From assembly GCA_902472555.1 (NCBI GenBank), contig CABROF010000009.1, positions 1-44,020 of the forward strand: a stretch of 44,020 nucleotides of DNA, written 5' to 3'. How positions within the stretch are numbered: the stretch's first letter is position 1; every line of letters starts with the position of its first letter. The notes beneath the pieces were generated by a model. That model did not search any database. It was given only the letters and a program-made list of their open reading frames with translations, and was not told the DNA's origin. Of the stretch, positions 33,343 through 41,856 are shown in pieces. The DNA is from UMGS1851 sp900555605. GTDB taxonomy: Bacteria; Bacillota; Clostridia; UBA1212; UBA1255. A program made the translations under genes and the position numbers.

Positions 33343-34722
33343 ATGACAACGGACCTGTTCGACCGGTTTGCACCCTTTATTCAGGAGTATATCTATGCCG
33401 CAAAATGGGAACGGCTGCGGGAAATTCAGGAGGCTGCCGGACGTGTGCTTTTCGATACGGATCATAACCTGCTGATCGCCTCCGGAACAGCCAGCGGCAA
33501 GACCGAGGCCGCATTTTTTCCGGTGCTGTCCAAGCTGTATCGAAAACCATCCCAAACAGTAGGGGTATTATATATCGCGCCTCAGAAGGCTTTGATTAAC
33601 GACCAATTTGAACGGCTGCGGGGGCTGCTGGCAGACAGCGGCATCAAAGCGACAAAATGGCACGGGGATACGGACAGGGGCAGAAAACAAAAGCTGCTGC
33701 AGCATCCGGAGGGCGTTTTATTGATTACGCCGGAGTCCACGGAGGCGATGCTGATGCGCGGAGAGCAGGAAATCAGAGCTTTATTCTCTGACCTGCGCTT
33801 CATTATCATCGATGAGCTGCACACCTTTCTCAATGCAGACCGCGGCGTACAGCTTTCGTGCCAATTAGAGCGCATACAAAGAGTGACCGGTACGATTCCG
33901 GTGCGGATCGGGCTGTCTGCAACCCTTGGGGATTCCCGCGCGGCGCAGGAGTGGCTTAGCCGTGGGACGGGCCGCATCTGCGAAGCACCCTGCGTACCGC
34001 TGCCAAAACGGAAAATACGCTTATGGGTTCAGCATTTTTATGTAAAGAAAGAGCCTGAAAAGGAAGCGGCGGCGGCAGCGGAGGCGTACTACCGCGCCGT
34101 ATACCGGGCGACCTGCGGCAAAAAGTCCATTATCTTTTCAAATTCCAAATCAGAAACAGAAAGCAATATTCTTAATCTGAAAAAGATTGCGCGGCAGAAC
34201 GGAACGGAGGATGTCTATTTTGTACATCACGGCAATCTGTCGGCCGCTGTCCGCGAACAGGCCGAGGAGGCGCTGAAGGAGGCAGATCAGCAGGCCGTTG
34301 CCGGCGCGACTTTAACGCTGGAGCTGGGAATTGACTTAGGCGCACTGGAGCGCATTGTACAGACCGGCTGTCCGCTCTCTGTATCAAGCTTTGTCCAGCG
34401 CCTCGGCCGCAGCGGCCGGCGCGGTCAGCCGGCGGAAATGCAGTTTTTATTTCGAGAGGAGCCTGAAATGGAAAAACAGGAGTTTTTCCGCCATATACAC
34501 TGGGAGCTTTTGAAATGCATTGCCATTCTGCGTCTGTATACAGAGGAGCAATGGATCGAACCCGCATTGCCTCCGAAGCTGCCCTACGGGATTTTATTTC
34601 ACCAAACCATGAGTTACCTGGCGGCTGCCGGCCCTGCCACCGCGGCAGCTGGCGGAGGAGATGCTGACGCTTCAGAGCTTCCGCCATATTCTACCGGAGG
34701 ATTACCGGATCCTGCTGCGTGA
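33343..34722 (+). CDS. SF2 (Lhr/BrxHI-like) helicase, N-terminal part; frameshifted near 34632
   Basis: The frame starts at ATG 33343, 30 bases after the ATPase gene. It has the full helicase core: ASGTASGKTE (residues 46-55), IAPQKALINDQ, DELH (157-160), GLSATLGD, IIFSNSKSE, VHHGNLS and the motif V-VI region TLELGIDLGALE and QRLGRSGRRGQ. About residue 430 it leaves the true frame after FHQTMSYLAAAG and ends in 30 Ala/Gly-rich residues. Removing one C from the CCC at 34632-34634 restores AGLPPRQLAEEML and joins it to the C-terminal part (to 35551), for a total of about 735 residues, which is normal for this helicase. It may be a pseudogene or a sequencing error. Confidence 0.8.
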   Translation: MTTDLFDRFAPFIQEYIYAAKWERLREIQEAAGRVLFDTDHNLLIASGTASGKTEAAFFPVLSKLYRKPSQTVGVLYIAPQKALINDQFERLRGLLADSGIKATKWHGDTDRGRKQKLLQHPEGVLLITPESTEAMLMRGEQEIRALFSDLRFIIIDELHTFLNADRGVQLSCQLERIQRVTGTIPVRIGLSATLGDSRAAQEWLSRGTGRICEAPCVPLPKRKIRLWVQHFYVKKEPEKEAAAAAEAYYRAVYRATCGKKSIIFSNSKSETESNILNLKKIARQNGTEDVYFVHHGNLSAAVREQAEEALKEADQQAVAGATLTLELGIDLGALERIVQTGCPLSVSSFVQRLGRSGRRGQPAEMQFLFREEPEMEKQEFFRHIHWELLKCIAILRLYTEEQWIEPALPPKLPYGILFHQTMSYLAAAGPATAAAGGGDADASELPPYSTGGLPDPAA

Positions 34723-35551
34723 AATGTGCAGGCAGCAGCTGCTGGAGCTGACAGAGGATCATCAGCTGATGATCGGACCTGCGGGAGAACGGCTGATTTA
34801 CAATTATACGTTCTACAGTGTATTTGAAACGCCTGAGGAATATGACGTCTTGTGTAATGCGGAAGCGATCGGTACGGTACGGGAGGGATTTCCGGCCGGA
34901 GAGACATTTGCTTTGGCCGGCCGGTATTGGAAGGTGCTGCGCAGAGAAAAAAAGGCCCGCAAGCTATATGTAGCCGAGGAGCGGATTCCGGAAACAGAGA
35001 CCTGGTGGGGAAGAGATGAAATCCAGGGCATTTCATCCAAACAATGGAATGGAATTCGGGAGATGCCCGTACATACGAAGGTCATGCGGAAAATGCGTGA
35101 TATTTTACTTGAGGAGACGCAATATGCTTTCTTGAGCGATTCCGCGGCAGAGCGGCTGTTTGAAATGCGGGAGCTGGCCAAAGAACGTTTGCTCGGAACA
35201 GAAACCGTGATCCCTATCACAGGACATGCAGCGGGCATTTTTCCTTTTCTCGGCGCCCGGGAAATGCTGACGCTCTGCCTCGCGCTGAACAATCAAGGGA
35301 TATCTGCCCGGCTCCATCTGGACGGCAGCGTTCCTGTGTGTATTTTCGTGCGGGACTGCGGGGCGGCGGAGGTGCGCCGTATCCTGAATGCGATTCAATA
35401 TGAACCGTTTTCCCTCTCGGCGCAGATGCTGCCGGAAGATCCGGAGACAGCGGGAAAATTCAGTCCGTATATTCCAAAAGAACTGCAGCAAAAGGCATTT
35501 CTTGCAGATGTTCTGGATGCCGAGGGGCTGCAGACGCATCTGCAGCTGTAA
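34636..35551 (+). pseudogene. SF2 helicase, C-terminal part (out of frame with the N-terminal part)
   Basis: The open part after the frameshift reads PPRQLAEEMLTLQSFRHI and continues as a winged-helix-like and DUF1998-like C-terminal region (LYNY-type FYSVFETPEEYDVL, WKVLRREKKARKLYVAEE, to a final LQTHLQL). An ATG at 34661 could start translation, but no ribosome site precedes it, and its N-terminus is mid-domain. Independent function is therefore unlikely; it needs the N-terminal part. It ends 85 bases before the convergent methyltransferase gene. Confidence 0.7.
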
Positions 35552-35636
35552 CACGCATTTCGGGAGAATGGCACGTATCCTCCCGACACATGATAGCAGT
35601 CTGTTTCATGTTCAAAGGCTGCGGATGAGGGGCACA

Positions 35637-36653
35637 CTATTTTTCCCGCATATCGTAATACTCTTTAACCGCGGCAAAAAAGGCATCAATATTTTCCCAG
35701 CTGCTCATAGGCGGAATATCACAGCCTGAGGAAATTACAAAATTCGGGTAATCCGGACAGCATGCGGACATAATTTGTTTTGTTTCCGCTGCGATGGAGG
35801 CAGGCGTACCGTTGCGGAACTGCCCGGCAGGATCTACATTTCCCATGACGACGATATCCTTGGGAATATGGGCCAGCATATCCTTCATGACAATGGAATT
35901 TCCGAAATGATAAGCTGCCGCCCGGGTCTGTAAAATGGAATCGATCATTTGAATCGTATGATTGCCGCAGTTATGATAAATTACAAGAAAATCATCATTT
36001 TGCACCTTTCTTACAATTTCCGCAACATACGGTGCAGAAAATTCTGCGGCTAAATCCGGAGACAGCAATCCTGTCAGCGGTTCCGCCATTACGATTCCGG
36101 CGGCCCCTGTTTTTTTATAGGCATTGATATAATCAATTAAAAAGGCAGTGGTTTTCTGCATGGTGATATGCACCATATCCGGTTCCGCGTAACAGTTTAC
36201 CAGCGCTTCCGTGACATCCATCAATCTGCCTGCCAGTGAGAACGGACCGATCACACCGGCAAACACCGGTTTTTCTCTAATCAATCCGCATGCTTTTTCA
36301 ATGGCCTCGATATAGATACCGGTACGGCCGGCGCCTACAGGCGGTATTGCCAACGCTGCTGCTTCCTCTTGATCGGAAATGACGGCTCCGACGACCGTAG
36401 GGACTTCATCATCTGAAACCCGGATAGAGGACCCGAATGCCTCCGCTTCCACGGAAAGATCCATCATACTGACAGCGGCGGCGGAATCTACCCGATCCGC
36501 AATGCGCTTCATCCCTTTTGCCTGGAGCGTGCTGTCACTGATCAATTCCCGCACGCTGATTCCCAGCAAGCTGACAGACGGAAAAGAAAGAATCGGCATT
36601 GCCTTCTTGCGGGACGCGCTTTTCAGATCCTCCAACCATGCTTTTGCATTCAT
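35637..36653 (-). CDS. MtaA/CmuA-like methylcobamide methyltransferase (uroporphyrinogen decarboxylase family)
   Basis: I choose ATG 36653, with AGGGG upstream, giving 338 residues; the longer frame adds 16 unlikely residues. The fold is the URO-D TIM barrel. The zinc ligands of methyltransferase members are visible as IYHNCGN (H-x-C) and ISSGCDIPP (C near the end). Such proteins pass a methyl group from a methylated corrinoid protein to a thiol or to another acceptor. No corrinoid-binding protein or partner methyltransferase is in the window, so its substrate is unknown. It lies downstream of the aldo/keto reductase on the same strand, with a 157-base gap that holds a TATAAT-like box near 36720. 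Confidence 0.75.
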   Translation of the reverse strand: MNAKAWLEDLKSASRKKAMPILSFPSVSLLGISVRELISDSTLQAKGMKRIADRVDSAAAVSMMDLSVEAEAFGSSIRVSDDEVPTVVGAVISDQEEAAALAIPPVGAGRTGIYIEAIEKACGLIREKPVFAGVIGPFSLAGRLMDVTEALVNCYAEPDMVHITMQKTTAFLIDYINAYKKTGAAGIVMAEPLTGLLSPDLAAEFSAPYVAEIVRKVQNDDFLVIYHNCGNHTIQMIDSILQTRAAAYHFGNSIVMKDMLAHIPKDIVVMGNVDPAGQFRNGTPASIAAETKQIMSACCPDYPNFVISSGCDIPPMSSWENIDAFFAAVKEYYDMREK

Positions 36654-36810
36654 ATAAATTCCCCTTACCTGAAGTAATTTTACATGGATTAGTATAATCA
36701 ACTTTCAGGGTCGGGGATATTATAATCTTATGATTTTTAGAAAAATATTATTCAGTTTGTCTGTGCGTTGTCCATGCGCTGCCTGCGCGGATACCGTGCC
36801 GTATTGTCTT

Positions 36811-37935
36811 TTATGCTTCCAGTACTGCGGCGGCCTTGGCCAGTTCCTGGCGGATGCGGATATGCTGCGGACATACCTTTTCGCATTTTCCGCATTTAAT
36901 GCATGCTGAAGCCTTATGCCGGCCCTGCCCTTCGGTATTCCAATGATAGCTTCCCTTTGCGGCAGGTAAATTATTATAAAGCTTCACAATATTAATTGCC
37001 TGAAAGGTGCCGTAGATTGCGATTTGTTTCGGACATTCCTTCATACAGTAAGCACAGGCCGTGCAGGGGACTGTGGGCAGCTTTGCCAGGACCTCCCGCG
37101 CCGCGTCTATGGTTTGATATTCTTTTTCCGTAAGCGGTCTGAAGTCCGTCATATAGGAAAGATTATCCTCCATCTGCCCGAGGCTTGACATGCCGGAGAG
37201 CACTGTTATGACATGGTCCTGTGAAGCGGCAAACCGGATTGCCCATGAGGATGGAGAGGCAGCAGGGTCCGCGGCATAAAAGAGATCTGTAATTGCCTTA
37301 GGCGGGTCCGCCAGCATACCGCCCTTGACAGGCTCCATGATAATGATGGGCTTGCCGTGCTTGCGGGCAACCTCGCAGCATTTGCGCGACTCAATGCTTT
37401 CGTTTTCCCAATCCGCGTAATTGACCTGGAGCTGCACAAATTCCATTTCCGGGTGGGCCGTCAGGATTTCATCTAATACGGCTGCCCGATCGTGAATAGA
37501 AAAGCCTAAGTGCCTGATAAGCCCTGCTTCCTTTTTTTGCGCGAGATAGTTCCAGATATCATAGTCGTCAAAACAACGGGTGCGTTCTTCTCCCAGGTTA
37601 TGCAGCAGATAAAAATCAAAATATCCCGCGCCGGTTCGCTCTAACGAGGTGTACAGCATCTGCTCCGCATCCGCCTTTGTCTTAGCGGCCCATGCAGGCA
37701 GCTTGGTGGCAAGCAGAAAACGATCCCGCGGATAGCGGTCCACCAGGGTCTTTTTGATGGCCTTCTCTGATTCTCCGTCTCCATAGCCGTAGGCTGTATC
37801 AAAATAACGAAATCCGGAAGACAAAAACAGGTCCACCATTTTTGAAGTTTGTTCGATATCGACTGCGCCGTCTTTAACGGGAAGCCGCATGAACCCGAAG
37901 CCGAGTTTTGGAATTTCCTTTCCCAAATAATCCAT
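36811..37935 (-). CDS. aldo/keto reductase with C-terminal 4Fe-4S ferredoxin domain
   Basis: I choose ATG 37935 (MDYLGKEIPKLGFGFMRLP) because GGAGG lies 8 bases before it; a much longer frame upstream is not credible. The 374-residue protein has the AKR barrel (FDTAYGYGDGESE with the catalytic Asp and Tyr, then TKLPAW, FDFYLLHNLG) and a C-terminal part with two cluster motifs (CTACAYCMKECP and CIKCGKCEKVCP). Members of this group reduce or oxidise alcohols and aldehydes with flavin- or ferredoxin-linked electrons in clostridia. Its substrate cannot be read. Confidence 0.88.
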   Translation of the reverse strand: MDYLGKEIPKLGFGFMRLPVKDGAVDIEQTSKMVDLFLSSGFRYFDTAYGYGDGESEKAIKKTLVDRYPRDRFLLATKLPAWAAKTKADAEQMLYTSLERTGAGYFDFYLLHNLGEERTRCFDDYDIWNYLAQKKEAGLIRHLGFSIHDRAAVLDEILTAHPEMEFVQLQVNYADWENESIESRKCCEVARKHGKPIIIMEPVKGGMLADPPKAITDLFYAADPAASPSSWAIRFAASQDHVITVLSGMSSLGQMEDNLSYMTDFRPLTEKEYQTIDAAREVLAKLPTVPCTACAYCMKECPKQIAIYGTFQAINIVKLYNNLPAAKGSYHWNTEGQGRHKASACIKCGKCEKVCPQHIRIRQELAKAAAVLEA

Positions 37936-38052
37936 TTGATAAACCTCCATATGTACAATATCATTGTTTCCATATATATTTACGCATATATCATAATCAT
38001 AAGCGCGGAATGAAGTCAATACTGCAAAAAAATTTGATGATCCGGACATATA

Positions 38053-38081
38053 TTGCTTTTTTTTTCTTTCTATGCTATAAT
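38053..38081 (+). promoter_or_regulatory. promoter of pnuC
   Basis: TTGCTT (38053-38058) and TATAAT (38076-38081) are 17 bases apart, and the -10 is extended (TGC before it). Transcription from here gives a leader of about 105 bases. Confidence 0.65.
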
Positions 38082-38115
38082 CGAACCTGAGCATAATCAC
38101 TGCCACCGGGTAGTT

Positions 38116-38178
38116 GTGCATTTTGCACTCGTATACACATCGTTAGGTCTTTGCAGATGTGTATGGCGGGTGCTTTTT
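38116..38178 (+). promoter_or_regulatory. leader with mutually exclusive hairpins upstream of pnuC (attenuator or riboswitch)
   Basis: The terminator stem pairs GCAC (38125-38128) with GTGC (38170-38173) and ATACACATC (38133-38141) with GATGTGTAT (38156-38164), followed by TTTTT. The same GCAC region can pair instead with GTGCA (38116-38120) as GTGCA-TTT-TGCAC. The two cannot form together. A metabolite or protein could choose between them. It does not match the FMN or TPP riboswitch boxes I know. Confidence 0.55.
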
Positions 38179-38195
38179 ATTTTAGGAGGTTTTTT

Positions 38196-38897
38196 ATGAG
38201 ACTGCGCAATCCGTTCCGCACCTTAACAAAATTTGAGTGGATCTTATGGCTGACGTCCGCTGCAGTGGTGACCTTGGTTTCCGCTGCCGGACCATTTTTG
38301 TTCGGCGGTACATTGAATCTGCTTACCGTGCTTGCTTCTCTGATCGGAGTTACGGCCTTGATTTTTGTGGCAAAGGGAGATGTTTTCGGACAGATTCTGA
38401 CAGTGGTTTTCAGTTTGCTTTATGCAGTGATTTCTCTGCGCTTCCGCTATTACGGCGAGATGATTACATATCTGGGCATGACCATGCCGATTGCGGGTTT
38501 GTCGGTGGCGGCGTGGCTGCGGCATCCGTATAAAAAGGGAAAATCAGAGGTAGCGGTTGCAGTGCTCGGACGCAGGCGGACGGTACAGATGTTCCTTCTG
38601 ACTGCTGCCGTGACGTTTCTCTTTTATTTTGTCCTTGCGTATTTTCATACGGCAAATTTGGCGGTTAGTACGGTCTCTATTGCGACAAGCTTTCTTGCCT
38701 CTTATCTCATGCTGTACCGGAGCCCTGCGTATGCCCTTGCCTATGCGGCCAATGATCTTGTATTGATTGTGCTCTGGGTCCTGGCGACAGCCGAAAGCCT
38801 GTCTTATCTGCCGATGGTAATTTGTTTTATCATGTTTTTTTGCAATGATCTTTACGGATTCTATAACTGGCGCAGAATGAAGCGGCGGCAGGGATAA
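38196..38897 (+). CDS. pnuC: PnuC-family nicotinamide riboside (or other vitamin) transporter
   Basis: ATG 38196 has a strong TAGGAGG six bases upstream. The 233-residue protein has about seven membrane helices. The conserved end NDLVLIVLWVLA and FFCNDLYGFYNWRRM is the PnuC signature. The family takes up nicotinamide riboside, and relatives take up thiamine (PnuT) or riboflavin (PnuX). The window has no NadR or vitamin gene to decide the substrate, and the leader structure suggests metabolite control. It is convergent with the iron-sulfur gene, whose stop lies three bases past its own stop. Confidence 0.9.
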   Translation: MRLRNPFRTLTKFEWILWLTSAAVVTLVSAAGPFLFGGTLNLLTVLASLIGVTALIFVAKGDVFGQILTVVFSLLYAVISLRFRYYGEMITYLGMTMPIAGLSVAAWLRHPYKKGKSEVAVAVLGRRRTVQMFLLTAAVTFLFYFVLAYFHTANLAVSTVSIATSFLASYLMLYRSPAYALAYAANDLVLIVLWVLATAESLSYLPMVICFIMFFCNDLYGFYNWRRMKRRQG

Positions 38898-38900
38898 TGC

Positions 38901-39542
38901 CTACCGCGATGCTTCCTGCAGTTTTCCGTCCGTGGACACTGTGATGATCTGACAGGGGATTCTTTTTCCGGTATTTTTCAGCGCCTGCATAACTGCCGCG
39001 GCGATTCCGCCGCAGCAGGGCACCGTCATACGGACTACCGTAATGCTTTCGATATGATTTTCTTTTAGGATCGCCGTCAGCTTTTCGGAATAATCGCAGC
39101 CGTCCAGCTTCGGGCAGCCGATGAGTGTAATGTGATTTTTCATAAAACGTTCATGAAAGCTTCCGTATGCAAACGCGGTACAATCTGCGGCAATCAACAG
39201 CTTGGCTCCGTCAAAAAACGGCGCGGCAGCGGAAACCAGCTTGATCTGTATCGGCCACTGCATGAGGCGGCTTTCCGAATATGCTTCCGGAGCCGGCAAT
39301 GGCGCTGCCGCGGTACTGCGTTTTACGGCTTCGGCGCAGTATGCCGCGGCTTCCCGCTCCTCAAAGGAGATCGCACCGGCAGGACATACCGGCAGGCAGT
39401 CCCCGAGACCGTCGCAGTAATCGTCACGGAGCAGCCTTGCTTTTCCATTCGCTATGCCGATGGCGCCTTCATGGCAGGCAGCTGCGCAAAGACCGCATCC
39501 GTCGCATTTTTTTTCATCAATCTTGATTATTTGCCGTTTCAT
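38901..39542 (-). CDS. 4Fe-4S ferredoxin-domain protein
   Basis: The 213-residue protein begins with two 4Fe-4S motifs (CDGCGLCAAAC and CDGLGDCLPVCP, residues about 13-55). The second lacks one cysteine of the classic motif, so it may hold a modified cluster. The rest (residues 95-213) is an alpha/beta domain with IAADCTAFAYGSFHERF, LIGCPKLDGCDY and TVPCCGG, which supply further cysteines. It resembles clostridial ferredoxin-tailed proteins of unknown function that are predicted to move electrons. It lies 120 bases downstream of the DUF6125-like gene on the same strand and may be cotranscribed with it. Confidence 0.8.
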   Translation of the reverse strand: MKRQIIKIDEKKCDGCGLCAAACHEGAIGIANGKARLLRDDYCDGLGDCLPVCPAGAISFEEREAAAYCAEAVKRSTAAAPLPAPEAYSESRLMQWPIQIKLVSAAAPFFDGAKLLIAADCTAFAYGSFHERFMKNHITLIGCPKLDGCDYSEKLTAILKENHIESITVVRMTVPCCGGIAAAVMQALKNTGKRIPCQIITVSTDGKLQEASR

Positions 39543-39662
39543 GACTCATTTCTCCCTTCAAAATTCTGCTCCGGAACAGCGCCGGACCGCGCGTTTGCTT
39601 TCTTCCGGAGGCGGGATTTTGCCGCCCGTCTGTCGACACTTTCTGCATAAAAAATCCCGGAT

Positions 39663-40181
39663 TCATTCCTCCAGCGTAAAACGCCAGGCGCAGCAGCACG
39701 TCTCATCGCTGATTTCAGGAAAGCAGCTCAAACACTCGCAGGTGATGCGGCTGTCGATTGTGCGGGCGAATTCCGCGTACTCGATGATTCCGACGGACCT
39801 GCAGGGATGAAATTCCATCTGCTTGCGTTTTCTTGCGGACTGCACCCTGCATTCCAATGTCCTGTAAATTAAGGTATGGTCCTGCATGATGATCTCATCT
39901 TGGTTTATATTTGCGTAGAAGCGAAAGGACAAAGCCTTTGCCAGCCCCTCTAAGCCGGCCTGCTGGGGCAGCTGCAGAAATTCTTTTATTCTCCGTGCTT
40001 CTATGACCGTAAACACCTTCCATGCTTCTGCATCATGAAACATGGCTTCTTCCATCCCGTATTTCCGTTCGATTGACTGAAACCATACGCCGTCCATTGC
40101 AAGCCAATTCTTTGCATAAATTTCAATGAGACGGATCAGCTCGTCTTTTGTGCATGCTTCTAATTTTTCGCGATTTTTCAT
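39663..40181 (-). CDS. DUF6125-like cytosolic protein
   Basis: The 172-residue soluble protein reads LIRLIEIYAKNWLAMDGVWF then SIERKYGMEEAMFHDAEAW and VIEARRIKEFLQL, the pattern of DUF6125 proteins common in Clostridia (from memory). The C-terminal part is cysteine-rich (LECRVQSARKR, then ITCECLSCFPEI and TCCCAW), which suggests a metal or cluster site. It is beside an iron-sulfur protein, so a redox role is possible. No reaction is known to me. Confidence 0.65.
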   Translation of the reverse strand: MKNREKLEACTKDELIRLIEIYAKNWLAMDGVWFQSIERKYGMEEAMFHDAEAWKVFTVIEARRIKEFLQLPQQAGLEGLAKALSFRFYANINQDEIIMQDHTLIYRTLECRVQSARKRKQMEFHPCRSVGIIEYAEFARTIDSRITCECLSCFPEISDETCCCAWRFTLEE

Positions 40182-40314
40182 AGGTTCATATCCTTTTATT
40201 TATATATTTTTCTGAAGGCATTGATTTTGCTGTCTGATCGTCTGCCTTTCGAGATTTCAAACGAATCACAAACTGTGATATCCGGCAATGCACAAGACCA
40301 GACAGGGGCATGCT

Positions 40315-40830
40315 TTACAGATCTTTGCGCATAATATAATCAGTCTGTTCATCGTTTCCGACAAAGAACGGATGCGCTCCGATTCTGTAAAAACCATGCT
40401 TCTTGTAAAACGCGAGGGCTTTTTCGTTTTTTTCCCATACCCCGAGCCAGACATATCGTTTTCCCCGCGCATTTGCCATCTCTGCCGCTTTGTTTATGAG
40501 ATAGCCGCCCAGTCCAAAGCCTTGAAATTTTTGCAGAATGTATATTCTTTCGATCTCTAAAGAGGCTTGATCTCGGAACTCCGTTTGCGCAGAACCCTCA
40601 TTCAGCTTCATATAGCCGGATAGCGAGCCGTCAAGATACAGAAAATAAAACCAGGAATTTTCATTTAATAATTCCTTTTGCAGCTTTTCCTCATGATAGG
40701 CCTTGTCCAAATAGGCCTGCAGCTCAGCCGGCGCATTCTGATCTGAAAAGGTTTCCTGAAATGTGCTGCGGGATATCTGCTGCAGCGCATAAAGATCCTC
40801 CTGTGTACATTGCCTGAAAATAAGATCCAA
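40315..40830 (-). CDS. GNAT acetyltransferase, PaiA-like
   Basis: The start is TTG 40830, chosen because GGGAGG lies 8 bases upstream and the protein begins with the family's first strand (MDLIFRQCTQEDL). The acetyl-CoA loop is LQKFQGFGLGGYLINKAAE (Q/R-x-x-G-x-G/A type), followed by WLGVWEKNEKALAFYKKHGF, the usual GNAT end. It resembles PaiA-type spermidine/spermine N-acetyltransferases. It starts 19 bases after the ABC ATPase stop and so is probably the last gene of that operon, which hints at joint detoxification. Confidence 0.85.
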   Translation of the reverse strand: MDLIFRQCTQEDLYALQQISRSTFQETFSDQNAPAELQAYLDKAYHEEKLQKELLNENSWFYFLYLDGSLSGYMKLNEGSAQTEFRDQASLEIERIYILQKFQGFGLGGYLINKAAEMANARGKRYVWLGVWEKNEKALAFYKKHGFYRIGAHPFFVGNDEQTDYIMRKDL

Positions 40831-40849
40831 TTTTTTTGCCTCCCGTGAT

Positions 40850-41851
40850 TTATCGTATGCCGCATGAGGCTGATTCTTTTTTATAGAGGTCTATAATCGC
40901 GTTTTCAATGGGCAGGTCCTGAATGTTAATATCTTTTATTTCGGCCCTTTCGCTTATCAGCCTGATACAGTCTACAATATCAATGACGTCACAGTCAACC
41001 GCAATCTCTGCCTCAAGATCTGATTGTCTGCTGACCATTTTGATTCCCGGATGCACGATTTCCGGCAGCCCGCTGCGGGCCGATACGGCAATTAACTTGA
41101 TATTGCCTAGTTTGCGTCTCAGCGCCTGTATCGTATCGTCAAAAACGAGATCTCCGCTTTTTATCACGATCACCCTTTTTGCTAAATATTCAATGTCGGC
41201 GATATCGTGCGTTGTTAAAATAAAGGTGGTCCCTTTTTTATTCATTTCGTGAATAAAATTTCTGATTTTTTGCTTTGCAATCACGTCCAGCCCGATGGTG
41301 GGCTCGTCTAAAAATACGATTTTCGGATCGTGGAGCATTGCCATAATGAATTCGCATTTCATGCGTTCCCCTAAAGAAAGCTGCCGCGTAGGCTTTTTGA
41401 TAATATCCCCGACATCCAGAAGCTCGACAAGCAGCGCAAGCCTGCTGTGAAACGCTGCGGTCGGAATATTATAAATTGCTTTATTTAAATAAAAAGCATC
41501 AAGCGGAGGGACATCCATAAAAAGCTGGGATTTTTGTCCGAAGATCGCGCCGATTTTTGCAACAAATCTTTTTCGGTCCTCCCAAGGGACATAGCCCATG
41601 ACATGGACCGTACCAGAGCTGGGATGCAGGATTCCTGTCAGAATTTTGAGCGTTGTAGATTTTCCCGCGCCGTTTGGACCGAGAAAGCCCACAAGCTCGC
41701 CCTCCTCAAGACAAAAGCTGATATCGTTTACGGCATGTACAATTTTCTTTTTTCGGGCAAACAGGCTGCCTAAGATACTGGCCAATGAATGGCCTCTGTG
41801 ATAGGTAACAAATTCTTTATTTAAATTTTTAACATCAATGATCGTACTCAT
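40850..41851 (-). CDS. ABC transporter ATPase (ABC-2 exporter)
   Basis: I choose ATG 41851: GGAGG is 9 bases upstream, whereas the in-frame ATG at 41860 touches that site. Motifs are GFLGPNGAGKST (Walker A), LSLGERMKCEF (signature), IVFLDEPTIGLD (Walker B) and TTHDI (switch). The C-terminal 100 residues form the regulatory tail of drug/natural-product exporter ATPases. It works with the two permeases encoded just upstream. Confidence 0.93.
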   Translation of the reverse strand: MSTIIDVKNLNKEFVTYHRGHSLASILGSLFARKKKIVHAVNDISFCLEEGELVGFLGPNGAGKSTTLKILTGILHPSSGTVHVMGYVPWEDRKRFVAKIGAIFGQKSQLFMDVPPLDAFYLNKAIYNIPTAAFHSRLALLVELLDVGDIIKKPTRQLSLGERMKCEFIMAMLHDPKIVFLDEPTIGLDVIAKQKIRNFIHEMNKKGTTFILTTHDIADIEYLAKRVIVIKSGDLVFDDTIQALRRKLGNIKLIAVSARSGLPEIVHPGIKMVSRQSDLEAEIAVDCDVIDIVDCIRLISERAEIKDINIQDLPIENAIIDLYKKESASCGIR

Positions 41852-41856
41852 TTTTG

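Noticed and set aside
31990..35551. Complete BREX system
   Set aside because: Only the DUF2791 ATPase and an Lhr-like helicase resemble BREX parts; no PglZ phosphatase, PglX methylase, BrxC or BrxL is in the window.
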